Assembly: GCF_002915175.1 (NCBI RefSeq)
Contig: NZ_NXEJ01000002.1
Location: 30,236-94,235, forward strand
DNA from: Agrobacterium rosae
Lineage (GTDB): Bacteria; Pseudomonadota; Alphaproteobacteria; Rhizobiales; Rhizobiaceae
Direction: 5' to 3'
DNA: 64,000 nucleotides
Shown: positions 1-7,921 of the stretch, piece after piece
How the letters are laid out: every line of letters starts with the position of its first letter
Numbering within the stretch: position 1 is the stretch's first letter
The notes under the pieces: generated by a model
Databases searched by the model: none
The model's input: the letters and a program-made list of their open reading frames with translations, nothing else
What the model was told of the DNA's origin: nothing
Made by a program: the position numbers and the translations under genes

Positions 1-1536
1 CGAGCCGTTATTCTCGAATGCGGAGAGATTTGCGTGTTCGGTGAAGATATCGGCTGGGCCGGTGTAATCGAACGCCTCGGCAAAGCCCATGCGGCGGCCA
101 ACTTCTGCCAACTGCCACCAGTCTGCCGTTGCCTCTCCCGGTGCGGGCAGATAGCCGCGCTGGCGGGAAATTCGCCGTTCAGAGTTGGTGACGGTTCCGT
201 CCTTTTCGCCCCAGCCCAGCGAGGGCAGGAGGACATGGGCGTATTTGGCCGTATCGGTGGTTGCGAACATGTCGGAGACGACGACGAAGGGGCAGGCTTT
301 CAATGCGGCTTCGACGGCGCTGGCATCGGGCATGGAGACCACTGGGTTCGTTGCCATGATCCACAAAGCTTTGATGCGGCCATCGGCCACCGCCTGAAAC
401 AGATCGACGGCTTTTAGGCCCGGCTTTTGGGCGATAGTCGGTGCGTTCCAGAACCGCTGCACGCGGTCGCGGTCATCGGCATTTTCGATGGCCATATGGG
501 CGGCCAGCATGTTGGCGAGACCGCCGACCTCGCGCCCACCCATGGCATTGGGCTGACCGGTCAGTGAAAACGGCCCCATGCCTGACCTGCCGATGCGGCC
601 GGTTGCCAAATGGCAGTTGATGATGGCGTTGACCTTGTCCGTGCCGCTGGCCGATTGGTTGACGCCCTGGCTGTAGCAGGTGACGGTCTTTTCCGTCCGC
701 TCATAGAGTTCGTAGAACTGGATGAGTTCGGCAATGGTCAATCCAGTCGCTTCTGCAATTTCGGGAAGGCTGTATTCCTCAGCGGATTGGACCGAAGTAT
801 CGAAGCCGTTTGTGAAGCTCTCGATATAGGTTCGGTCGATGGCAGGGCCGTTGGCGAGATGGGCCAAAAGGCCGGTAAACAGCGCGACATCGCCATCCGG
901 GCGGATCGCCAGATGCATGTCTGCGATGTCGCAGGTCATGGTGCGGCGCGGGTCGATGACGACGATGCGCATTTGCGGACGCTCGGCCTTGGCGGCGGCG
1001 AGACGCTGGTAGATGACCGGATGGCACCATGCGAGATTGGAGCCCGTGAGAATGACGAGATCGGCTTCGAAAATATCCTCGTAAAGGCCCGGCACTGTAT
1101 CCGACCCAAAGGCGCGGCGGTGGCCGGCGACGGAGGAGGACATGCACAGGCGCGAATTCGTATCGATATTGGCCGAACCGATGAAGCCTTTCATCAGCTT
1201 GTTGGCGATGTAATAATCTTCGGTCAGCAACTGGCCGGAGACGTAGAAGGCGACCGAGTCAGGTCCATGTTCGGCAATGGCTTCAGAAAATTTAGCGGCC
1301 ACGAGGTCAAGTGCACTGTCCCATGTCACCCGCTCGCCATCCACTTGCGGATAAAGTAGACGCCCGTCGAGATCGATGGTTTCGGCCAGCGCCGAGCCCT
1401 TGGAACAGAGCCGTCCCAGATTGGCAGGGTGATCGGGATCGCCTTTGACGGAAACAGCGCCATCGTCTTCGATCTTGGCAATCACGCCACAGCCGACGCC
1501 GCAATAGGGACAGGTAGTCTTGACCTCTTGTGCCAT
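1..1536 (-). CDS. nasA: Assimilatory nitrate reductase, catalytic subunit (C-terminus outside window)
   Basis: This molybdopterin oxidoreductase reduces nitrate to nitrite in the cytoplasm. 512 codons are visible and the gene runs off the left edge. The N-terminus has the [4Fe-4S] motif CPYCGVGC (Cys9, 12, 16) with the fourth ligand in RLCSKGS (Cys44). The stretch NSRLCMSSSV near residue 131 carries the Cys expected to ligate molybdenum. The ATG at 1536 lies 2 nt after the nirD stop, so it is the last gene of the nrt-nir-nas operon seen here. The family is usually near 880 residues and often ends in a BFD-type Fe-S domain that cannot be seen. Confidence 0.93.
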   Translation of the reverse strand, partial: MAQEVKTTCPYCGVGCGVIAKIEDDGAVSVKGDPDHPANLGRLCSKGSALAETIDLDGRLLYPQVDGERVTWDSALDLVAAKFSEAIAEHGPDSVAFYVSGQLLTEDYYIANKLMKGFIGSANIDTNSRLCMSSSVAGHRRAFGSDTVPGLYEDIFEADLVILTGSNLAWCHPVIYQRLAAAKAERPQMRIVVIDPRRTMTCDIADMHLAIRPDGDVALFTGLLAHLANGPAIDRTYIESFTNGFDTSVQSAEEYSLPEIAEATGLTIAELIQFYELYERTEKTVTCYSQGVNQSASGTDKVNAIINCHLATGRIGRSGMGPFSLTGQPNAMGGREVGGLANMLAAHMAIENADDRDRVQRFWNAPTIAQKPGLKAVDLFQAVADGRIKALWIMATNPVVSMPDASAVEAALKACPFVVVSDMFATTDTAKYAHVLLPSLGWGEKDGTVTNSERRISRQRGYLPAPGEATADWWQLAEVGRRMGFAEAFDYTGPADIFTEHANLSAFENNGS

Positions 1537-1538
1537 GC

Positions 1539-1877
1539 TCACTCCGCCGCGATCATGAGGCTTTCGATTGATATCGACAGCTTGCCGTCCACATTGCGAA
1601 CGGGAATGGTGCGCACCGCACCCTCATCCGCACCCAGCGCCTTGCCGGTTTCCAGCGAAATCACCCAATTGTGCAGCGGACATGTGACCGATGCGCCGTG
1701 GACGATGCCCTGGCTTAAGGGGCCGCCCTTGTGCGGGCAGTGGTCTTCGATGGCATAGACATCGTTGTCCGCCGTGCGGAACACGGCGATCTTGCCCGAT
1801 GGCGTTTTGACGCAGCGTGCGCCGCGCAGAGGAATGTCGGAGATTTCGCCGATATCGACCCAGTTCATTGCGTTCAT
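1539..1877 (-). CDS. nirD: Nitrite reductase (NADH) small subunit, Rieske type
   Basis: This 112-residue partner of NirB belongs to the assimilatory nitrite reductase that makes ammonium. A single Rieske-like fold fills the protein, and both ligand pairs are present, CPHKGG and CPLHNW. Many NirD proteins of enteric bacteria have lost these ligands, so this one may hold a real [2Fe-2S] cluster. The start at 1877 (MNAMNW) was chosen because AAGGACAGG lies just upstream; the frame stays open further upstream to 1943 without a comparable ribosome site. It sits between nirB and nasA in the operon. Confidence 0.93.
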   Translation of the reverse strand: MNAMNWVDIGEISDIPLRGARCVKTPSGKIAVFRTADNDVYAIEDHCPHKGGPLSQGIVHGASVTCPLHNWVISLETGKALGADEGAVRTIPVRNVDGKLSISIESLMIAAE

Positions 1878-1970
1878 CCTGTCCTTGTCGATGATGTCTC
1901 CGGGTGGGCGGAAACTCCTCTTTCCGCCCACCCGGCTGCCCACGCGTCCGTCACGCCTTGCGGCGGTCGG

Positions 1971-4421
1971 TCACTCTGCGGCTTGATTGAAGCCGATGGT
2001 CGCCATCGGTTTGAATTCGTGCTTGTGTTCGCCGGACACGCGCTCCGACCACGGATCGACCTGCGCAAATTTCTGGCTGAAGACGAAGCGCTCGAAATAG
2101 GCCTTGCGCTTTTCGGCATCACCCATGATCTGGCGGCGGACTTCGTCGTAACCAATGCGCTTGGCCCATTTGTAGATGCGCTCGAGATAACGACCCTGTT
2201 CGCGATACATCTGCGTTAGCGCCACGATATGCTCCAGCGCCTCGTCCTCGGTTTTGACGAGGCCTAGAACTTCCGTGCCCTTGATGTCGAGACCGGCAGC
2301 ACCGGCGAAGTGGATTTCGTAACCACTGTCGACGCAGATGACTCCGATATCCTTGCAGGTGGCCTCGGCGCAGTTGCGCGGACAGCCGGAGACGGCCAGC
2401 TTCAGCTTTGCCGGTGTCCAGGAACCCCACATGAACTTCTCGACGCGAATGCCGAAGCCGGTCGAATCCTGCGTGCCGAAGCGGCACCAGTCCGAACCGA
2501 CGCAGGTTTTGACGGTGCGAAGGCCTTTGGCGTAGGCCTGACCGGAGATGAAACCGGCCTTGCCGAGATCGGCCCAGACGGCGGGCAGGTCTTCTTTTTC
2601 GATGCCGAGCAAGTCGATACGCTGGCCACCGGTGACCTTCACCATCGGTATTTCGAACTTGTCGACAACATCGGCAATGGCGCGCAATTCGTTGGCATTG
2701 GTCACGCCACCCCACATGCGCGGCACGACGGAATAGGTGCCGTCCTTCTGGATATTGGCGTGAACACGCTCGTTGATATAGCGCGACTGGTAATCATCGG
2801 CATATTCATCCGGCCAGTCGGAAACGAGATAGTAATTCAGCGCCGGACGGCATTTGGCGCAGCCGCAGGATGTTTTCCACTCCAGCTCCTGCATGACGGC
2901 AGGGATGGTTTTCAGACCCTTGGCCTTGATCAGACGACGGACGTCATCATGGCCAAGCTCCGTGCAGGTGCACATGGGCTGAACGGCAGCTGGATTATAG
3001 CTGTCACCCAGCGTCAGCGTCATCAATTGTTCCACAAGGCCGGTGCAGGAACCGCACGATGCCGAGGCCTTGGTGTGGGCGCGGACATCATCCAGCGATG
3101 TCAGCCCCTTCGACGTGATGGTCGAGGTGATCTTGCTCTTGCAAACGCCGTTACAGCCACAGATTTCCGCGTCATCCGGCAAGGCTGCAACGGCCGCCAT
3201 AGGGTCCAGTGGGGACCCTCCCTGATAGGCTTGGCCAAAAATCAGTGTGTCGCGCATTTCCGAAATATCGGTCGCTTTTTTCTTCAGGTCGTTGAACCAC
3301 GCGCCATCGGAGGTTTCGCCGTAGAGAACGGTGCCGATAATGCGATTGTCTTTCAGGATCACGCGCTTGTAGACGCCTGCGGTAGCATCGCGCAGTACGA
3401 TTTCCTCGCGGTCATCGCCATCGGCAAAGTCACCGATGGAGAAGAGGTTGATGCCGGTAACCTTGAGCTTCGTCGGCGTATCCGCATGGACGAAGGCCGG
3501 TGTGGCATCGCCCGCCAGATGAGAGGCCGCGACCCGTGCCATTTCGTAAAGCGGCGCGACGAGGCCGTAGACCATGCCATCCACCTCGGCGCACTCACCG
3601 ACGGAGAGAATATCGCCGTCCGATGTCTGCATGCCTGCGTCCACGACGATCCCGCGATTGACGGCAAGACCTGTGTCCTTTGCGAGACCCGCATTGGGCC
3701 GAATGCCGACCGCCATCACCACCAGCGTGGCAGGGATGATGGTGCCATTGTCGAGCTCGATGCCTTCGACCTTGTCGGTGCCGACAATCTGCTTAGTATT
3801 GGCCTTGGTGATGACCTTGATGCCGCGATCTTCCATCGCTTTTTGCAGGAGATAGCCCGCTGCCGGGTCGAGCTGGCGCTCCATCAGCGTCGGCATTACG
3901 TGCAGTACGGTCACGTCCATGCCGCGCATAGAAAGACCGGCCGCCGCTTCCAGCCCCAGCAACCCGCCACCGATGACGACGGCCTTTGCGCGGGATTGGG
4001 CGGCCAGCAACATCGCATCCACATCATCTAGATCGCGATAGGTGATGACGCCGGGCAGATCCTTGCCCGGAACAGGGATGATGAAGGGAACGGAGCCGGT
4101 GGCGATGACCAGCTTGTCGTAGTTTTCCGTTACGCCATGGTCGGAGGTTACCGTCTTCGCAGCGCGATCGATGTTGACGATGCGGTGGCCCTTATAGAGC
4201 GTGATGCCGTGCTGGATATACCAGCCGTCACCATGGATGATGATGTCCTCATAGGACTTCTCACCCGACAGCACCGGCGACAGCATGATGCGGTCGTAAT
4301 TGACGCGGGGCTCGGCGTTGAAAATCGTGACCTGATATCGATCAGGTGCTTTCTCGAACAGTTCTTCCAGCATGCGCCCGGGGGCCATGCCGTTTCCGAT
4401 GATGACAAGCTTTTCTGTCAT
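1971..4421 (-). CDS. nirB: Nitrite reductase (NADH) large subunit
   Basis: This 816-residue cytoplasmic siroheme enzyme takes electrons from NADH to reduce nitrite to ammonium. Residues 1-290 form the FAD/NAD(P)H module (IIGNGMAPGR, later VVIGGGLLGLEAA). Two BFD-like [2Fe-2S] modules follow near 415-465 (CGCNGVCKS, CGSC) and 480-530 (CTC, CGCAKC). The C-terminal sulfite/nitrite reductase domain has CVGSDWC near 640 and CPRNC near 680, the C-x5-C and C-x3-C pattern that binds [4Fe-4S]-siroheme. The ATG at 4421 begins MTEKLVIIGNG, the family's usual start, and lies 5 nt after the upstream ATPase gene. All cluster ligands look intact. Confidence 0.95.
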   Translation of the reverse strand: MTEKLVIIGNGMAPGRMLEELFEKAPDRYQVTIFNAEPRVNYDRIMLSPVLSGEKSYEDIIIHGDGWYIQHGITLYKGHRIVNIDRAAKTVTSDHGVTENYDKLVIATGSVPFIIPVPGKDLPGVITYRDLDDVDAMLLAAQSRAKAVVIGGGLLGLEAAAGLSMRGMDVTVLHVMPTLMERQLDPAAGYLLQKAMEDRGIKVITKANTKQIVGTDKVEGIELDNGTIIPATLVVMAVGIRPNAGLAKDTGLAVNRGIVVDAGMQTSDGDILSVGECAEVDGMVYGLVAPLYEMARVAASHLAGDATPAFVHADTPTKLKVTGINLFSIGDFADGDDREEIVLRDATAGVYKRVILKDNRIIGTVLYGETSDGAWFNDLKKKATDISEMRDTLIFGQAYQGGSPLDPMAAVAALPDDAEICGCNGVCKSKITSTITSKGLTSLDDVRAHTKASASCGSCTGLVEQLMTLTLGDSYNPAAVQPMCTCTELGHDDVRRLIKAKGLKTIPAVMQELEWKTSCGCAKCRPALNYYLVSDWPDEYADDYQSRYINERVHANIQKDGTYSVVPRMWGGVTNANELRAIADVVDKFEIPMVKVTGGQRIDLLGIEKEDLPAVWADLGKAGFISGQAYAKGLRTVKTCVGSDWCRFGTQDSTGFGIRVEKFMWGSWTPAKLKLAVSGCPRNCAEATCKDIGVICVDSGYEIHFAGAAGLDIKGTEVLGLVKTEDEALEHIVALTQMYREQGRYLERIYKWAKRIGYDEVRRQIMGDAEKRKAYFERFVFSQKFAQVDPWSERVSGEHKHEFKPMATIGFNQAAE

Positions 4422-4426
4422 GTTGG

Positions 4427-5227
4427 TTACTCCGCAGCTTCGACGAAGCGGTGACGTTCGTAGAGGAACTTCAACACGGCTTCGCGGCATTTCAGGTAGG
4501 TTCGGTCGGAGGCAAGCTCGATGCGGTGGCGCGGTCTTGGCAGCGGCACATCGAGAATTTCGCCGATATGTGCGGCGGGACCGTTGGTCATCATGACGAT
4601 GCGGTCCGAGAGCAGCACGGCTTCGTCCACGTCGTGGGTAATCATCACCATGGTGTTGCCAAGACGGGCGTGGATTTCCATCACCGCATCCTGCAAATGG
4701 GCGCGGGTCAGAGCGTCCAGCGCACCGAAGGGCTCGTCCAGCAGCAGAATTTTCGGCTCCATCGCCAGCGCCCGGGCAATGCCGACACGTTGCTTCATGC
4801 CGCCGGAAATTTCGGATGGTTTCTTGTCCTTGGCATGGGCCATCTGCACGAGGTCGAGATTGCGCATGACCCATTCGTGGCGCTCAGCCTTGGACTTGCT
4901 GTAGCGGAAGACCTTTTCGACGCCGAGATTGACGTTTTCGTAGACGCTCAGCCATGGCAGCAGGCTGTGGTTCTGAAAAACCACGGCGCGTTCCGGGCCG
5001 GGCTCGTTCACCTCGCGGTTTTCCAGAAGGACGACGCCGGAGGAAACCTTGGTGAGCCCCGCGATGAGGTTCAACATGGTGGACTTGCCGCAGCCGGAAT
5101 GGCCGATGACCGAGACGAATTCGCCCTTGCTGATGGTCAGGTTGATGCCCTTCAGCACCTCGGCGCGGGCACCGCCCTTATCGAAATATTTGTCGATGTT
5201 ATCGAGCTTGAGATAGGCGTTCATCAT
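4427..5227 (-). CDS. nrtD: Nitrate ABC transporter, ATP-binding protein
   Basis: This 266-residue ATPase energises the nitrate importer. Walker A is GHSGCGKST near residue 45, the signature is EISGGMKQRVGIARAL and Walker B is ILLLDEPFGALD. It has only the ATPase domain, as in NrtD of cyanobacteria, and not the NrtC form with a fused substrate-binding domain. The start at 5227 (ATGATG) is preceded by AAAGGAG at good spacing, so the longer open frame upstream is not used. It lies between the permease and nirB; a short palindromic repeat sits in the gap before it. The symbol is by analogy. Confidence 0.9.
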   Translation of the reverse strand: MMNAYLKLDNIDKYFDKGGARAEVLKGINLTISKGEFVSVIGHSGCGKSTMLNLIAGLTKVSSGVVLLENREVNEPGPERAVVFQNHSLLPWLSVYENVNLGVEKVFRYSKSKAERHEWVMRNLDLVQMAHAKDKKPSEISGGMKQRVGIARALAMEPKILLLDEPFGALDALTRAHLQDAVMEIHARLGNTMVMITHDVDEAVLLSDRIVMMTNGPAAHIGEILDVPLPRPRHRIELASDRTYLKCREAVLKFLYERHRFVEAAE

Positions 5228-5243
5228 GTATTTCTCCTTTGAC

Positions 5244-5287
5244 GCAATCCCGAACGGAAAACCGGTTTCCACTTTTCCTGGAATTGC
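5244..5287. repeat. Short palindromic intergenic repeat inside the nrt operon
   Basis: The 44-bp stretch starts GCAATCC and ends GGAATTGC, and has the inner palindrome GGAAAACCGGTTTCC. It fills most of the 68-nt gap between the permease and ATPase genes. Sequence of the form AAAACCGGTTTCCACTTTTC is, from memory, a frequent dispersed intergenic word in Rhizobiaceae genomes. In RNA it can fold into a long imperfect hairpin, which might affect mRNA stability between the two genes. Confidence 0.6.
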
Positions 5288-5295
5288 TTGCCTTC

Positions 5296-6192
5296 TCAGT
5301 TGGCCGCTGCGCCGCGGGTGATGACATTGCCGAGTGCTGCGACCAGTTTGTCGAGCACGAAGCCGACGACGCCGATGTAGGCGAGGGCGACGATGATGTC
5401 GGGCAGGCGCGAGGAATTCCACGCATCCCAGATGAAGAAGCCGATACCGACGCCACCGGTCAGCATTTCCGCGGCGACGATGGCGAGCCACGAGAGGCCG
5501 ACACCGATGCGCAAGCCCGTGAAGATGTAGGGCGCGGCGGATGGCAGCATGATCTTGTAGAAGAACTCCAGCTGGTTCAGCCGCAGCACCTGCGCCACGT
5601 TGCGGTAATCCTGCGGAATGTTGCGCACGCCAACCGCGGTGTTGATGATGACCGGCCAGATGGAGGTAATGAAGATCACGAAAATGGCGGATGGATTGCT
5701 GTCCTGAAAGGCGGCCAGCGAAAGCGGCAGCCAGGCCAGCGGCGGCACGGTGCGCAGCACCTGAAAGATCGGGTCGAGACCGCGCATCGCCCAGATGGAC
5801 TGTCCGACGACCGCACCGAGGATGACGCCTGCTACTGCGGCAAGGCCGAAACCATAGGCCACGCGCTCCAGTGAAATCAGAACTCGCCAGCCCAGCCCGA
5901 TATCCTGCGAGCCGTTGACGAAGAACGGATAGACGATCAGGTCATAGCTTTCCTGAAACACCTGGCTCGGCGGCGGCAAAGTCGCGCCGGGGGAGGAACA
6001 AAGCATCTGCCAGACGACCAGCATGATCACCAGCACGACGAGCGGCGGAACGACGTTGCGGGTTATGGCAGCGGCGATCTTTTTGGCGTTCAGTGCCGGT
6101 GCCTTGCGGCGGTCGATGGCAATCACAGTGCCGCTTTTCGGAATGGCGGTGGCCGTTGCCATGCTGTCTGTCTTGCGGGCGGTTGCGGTCAT
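5296..6192 (-). CDS. nrtB: Nitrate ABC transporter, permease
   Basis: This 298-residue inner-membrane permease belongs to the nitrate/sulfonate/taurine class. After a hydrophilic N-terminus of about 45 residues there are around six membrane segments (VVPPLVVLVIMLVVWQML first). The ABC-permease coupling region is seen at VGVRNIPQDYRNVAQVLRLN, where the ATPase docks. It is followed by the ATPase gene and preceded by the substrate-binding protein gene. The long N-terminal extension could be shortened by using the internal Met11, but Met1 is kept because no better ribosome site was found. Confidence 0.92.
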   Translation of the reverse strand: MTATARKTDSMATATAIPKSGTVIAIDRRKAPALNAKKIAAAITRNVVPPLVVLVIMLVVWQMLCSSPGATLPPPSQVFQESYDLIVYPFFVNGSQDIGLGWRVLISLERVAYGFGLAAVAGVILGAVVGQSIWAMRGLDPIFQVLRTVPPLAWLPLSLAAFQDSNPSAIFVIFITSIWPVIINTAVGVRNIPQDYRNVAQVLRLNQLEFFYKIMLPSAAPYIFTGLRIGVGLSWLAIVAAEMLTGGVGIGFFIWDAWNSSRLPDIIVALAYIGVVGFVLDKLVAALGNVITRGAAAN

Positions 6193-6220
6193 GGGTCTAT
6201 CCTATTTGCAAGAGGTCCGT

Positions 6221-6245
6221 GCCCCTCACCCCAAGGAGGAGGGGC
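6221..6245. repeat. Hairpin between nrtA and nrtB
   Basis: GCCCCTC and GAGGGGC face each other across an 11-nt loop in the 63-nt gap between nrtA and nrtB. As RNA this makes a stable stem after the nrtA stop. Such stems after binding-protein genes commonly leave more binding-protein mRNA than permease mRNA. There is no U-run after it, so it does not look like a full terminator. Confidence 0.5.
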
Positions 6246-6255
6246 GAGAGCGTCT

Positions 6256-7569
6256 TTAAGAAGCGGCTTTGATCGAGAGGCTTTCGAGATAGGCGGATGG
6301 ATTTTCCGGGTCGAAAACCTTGCCATCGAAGAAGGTCTCCTTGCCGCGGGATTTCGATGTCGGGATATCGGCTGCAGCCACGCCCAGTTCCTTTGCGGCT
6401 TCGCGCCACAGGTCTTCGCGGTTGACCTGGGACACCAGCGCCTTGATGTCGGTATCCGGCGCGAATTTGCCCCAGCGGACATTCTCGGCGATGAACCAGC
6501 TGTCATGGCTCTGGAACGGGTAGGACGCGCTATCTTTCCAGAATTTCATCTGCAAATCGGTGCCATGGGCCACACGGCCATTGCCGTAATTGATGTCACC
6601 CTTCAGGCGACCCAGCACATCCTTTGGCGGCACGTTAAACCATTGGCGCTTGCCGAGAATGGCGGACATCTCATCCTTGTTGTCCATGCTGTCGCACCAT
6701 TGCTGGGCTTCCATCACGGCCATGAGGATGGCTTTGGCGGCGTTTGGGTTCTTCTCGACCCACTCGGCGCGCATGCCGAGTGCCTTTTCAGGATGTCCCT
6801 TCCAAAGCTCGCCGGTGGTACAGGCGGTAAAGCCGATGCCCTGGTTGACCAGCTGCTCATTCCAGGGCTCGCCCACGCAGAACACATCCATGTTGCCAAC
6901 TTTCATATTGGCAACCATCTGCGGTGGCGGAACGACGATGGTGGAGACATCCTTGTCCGGGTTGATGCCGCCAGCGGCTAGCCAGTAGCGTATCCACAAA
7001 TCATGCGTGCCGCCGGGGAAGGTCATGGCCGCCTTGATCTCCTTGCCTTCGGCCTTCTTCTTCTCGAAGGCTGCTCTCAGCTTGGAAGCATCCAGCTGCA
7101 CGCCGGTCTCGGCATATTCCTTGGCAACCGAAATGCCCTGGCTGTCGAGGTTAAGGCGGGCGAGAATGGCCATCGGCACGGGCACATTGTTCTGTGTCAC
7201 CTTGCCGGTGTGCATGAGGTAGGGCATGGGGGTCAGGATATGCGCACCATCGATGCCGTTGGATGCGCCGCCGAGAACGAGATTGTCGCGTGTCGCACCC
7301 CAGGAGGCCTGCTTGGCAACTTCCACATCAGGCATTCCGTATTTGGCGAAGAGCCCTTTTTCCGACGCGACGATGAGGGGTGCGGCGTCCGTCAACGCTA
7401 TGTAGCCAAGTTTGGCGCCTTTAACCTCCGGCGCGGCGGTAGCGGCAAATGCGCCGGATGGGAAAGCGGATTTCATCGCCGTGATCAGGGCTGCGGTGGC
7501 GGTGGTCTTCAGCATGCTGCGGCGGCTTATGGTGCCGGTGAATGTCGGTTTCATGCGCATGTTCCCCAT
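6256..7569 (-). CDS. nrtA: Nitrate ABC transporter, substrate-binding protein (Tat signal)
   Basis: This 437-residue periplasmic or membrane-anchored protein captures nitrate for NrtB and its ATPase. The N-terminus carries a twin-arginine signal (SRRSMLKTTATAAL) followed by a hydrophobic stretch ending at GAFAATAAP. The body shares WIRYWLAAGGINPDKDV and DVFCVGEPWNEQ with the cytoplasmic sensor NasS encoded upstream, so both belong to the NrtA/SsuA-like binding family. The start at 7569 (MGNMRMKP) follows a GGCGGA-like ribosome site; in-frame ATGs at 7560 and 7554 are alternatives. It is the first gene of the operon and its leader holds an ANTAR-type switch. Confidence 0.93.
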   Translation of the reverse strand: MGNMRMKPTFTGTISRRSMLKTTATAALITAMKSAFPSGAFAATAAPEVKGAKLGYIALTDAAPLIVASEKGLFAKYGMPDVEVAKQASWGATRDNLVLGGASNGIDGAHILTPMPYLMHTGKVTQNNVPVPMAILARLNLDSQGISVAKEYAETGVQLDASKLRAAFEKKKAEGKEIKAAMTFPGGTHDLWIRYWLAAGGINPDKDVSTIVVPPPQMVANMKVGNMDVFCVGEPWNEQLVNQGIGFTACTTGELWKGHPEKALGMRAEWVEKNPNAAKAILMAVMEAQQWCDSMDNKDEMSAILGKRQWFNVPPKDVLGRLKGDINYGNGRVAHGTDLQMKFWKDSASYPFQSHDSWFIAENVRWGKFAPDTDIKALVSQVNREDLWREAAKELGVAAADIPTSKSRGKETFFDGKVFDPENPSAYLESLSIKAAS

Positions 7570-7605
7570 TTTTGATCCGCCGTTCCGGCGCTGTTTGCGA
7601 AAAGT

Positions 7606-7639
7606 AAAAATAAAAAAACGCCGCTCGGAGATTGCGTTT
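7606..7639 (-). terminator. Intrinsic terminator in the nrtA leader
   Basis: Read on the minus strand, AAACGC (7639-7634) can pair with GCGTTT (7621-7616) and runs into a T-rich tract at 7618-7606. It lies about 40 nt before the nrtA start, so unregulated transcripts would end here. A second compact stem, CCGGGA/TCCCGG with loop CCTCCC, sits just upstream at 7658-7641. Placement directly behind two ANTAR-type hairpins fits an attenuator that NasT would override. Confidence 0.7.
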
Positions 7640-7667
7640 GCCGGGAGGGAGGTCCCGGTCAGCAAAA

Positions 7668-7736
7668 ACCTTGCGACGTCAGTGTCGTTGGTAAGCAGCA
7701 GTGAAGCGCTTTTATCCTCGATCGCCGTTGACCGAG
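7668..7736 (-). promoter_or_regulatory. Tandem hexaloop hairpins, predicted NasT (ANTAR) RNA target
   Basis: Hairpin P1 (7736-7717) is CTCGGTC / GATCGAG closed by the loop AACGGC. Hairpin P2 (7692-7668) has CGAC/GTCG closed by ACTGAC, with outer ACC/GGT pairs across a small internal loop. Both six-base loops have A at position 1 and G at position 4, which is the known ANTAR recognition rule. The pair lies between the predicted transcription start and the leader terminator of nrtA. Since nasT, encoding an ANTAR protein, is the adjacent upstream locus, this is almost surely its binding site. Confidence 0.8.
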
Positions 7737-7748
7737 TGTTTTCTATAA

Positions 7749-7764
7749 AGCAAACGCTATGCCA
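7749..7764 (-). promoter_or_regulatory. Predicted sigma54 promoter of the nrt-nir-nas operon
   Basis: TGGCATAGCGTTTGCT on the minus strand matches the -24/-12 consensus TGGCAC-N5-TTGCW, with GG and GC exactly 10 bp apart. The expected start near 7738 falls right before hairpin P1 of the leader. This suggests general nitrogen control through RpoN and NtrC combined with nitrate control through NasT. Confidence 0.75.
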
Positions 7765-7863
7765 GTTTGTTCAAAAGCTTCCATGTGGCTGAAATGGCAT
7801 GGGTATTTTTAGATGCGCGGGTGCGCGGCTATATTTTGATCGTTGCGTTTTCGGATTATAATT

Positions 7864-7911
7864 TGCGCAGCTGATTGTGGCTCAATGTTTTTAATGCGCA
7901 GCTTTTGTGCA
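7864..7911 (-). promoter_or_regulatory. Candidate NtrC enhancer sites upstream of nrtA
   Basis: On the minus strand the 17-bp dyad TGCACAAAAGCTGCGCA occupies 7911-7895 and resembles NtrC sites of the form TGCAC-N7-GNGCA. The word AGCTGCGCA occurs at 7903-7895 and again at 7872-7864, 31 bp apart, close to three helical turns. The position, about 110-160 bp upstream of the sigma54 box, suits an enhancer. This is a pattern match only. Confidence 0.45.
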
Positions 7912-7921
7912 GATACGACGC

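Noticed and set aside
2310-4031. 573-codon open frame on the plus strand opposite nirB
   Set aside because: It lies wholly antisense to a well-supported nirB, has no recognisable motif or ribosome site, and is the kind of frame GC-rich codon use leaves behind.
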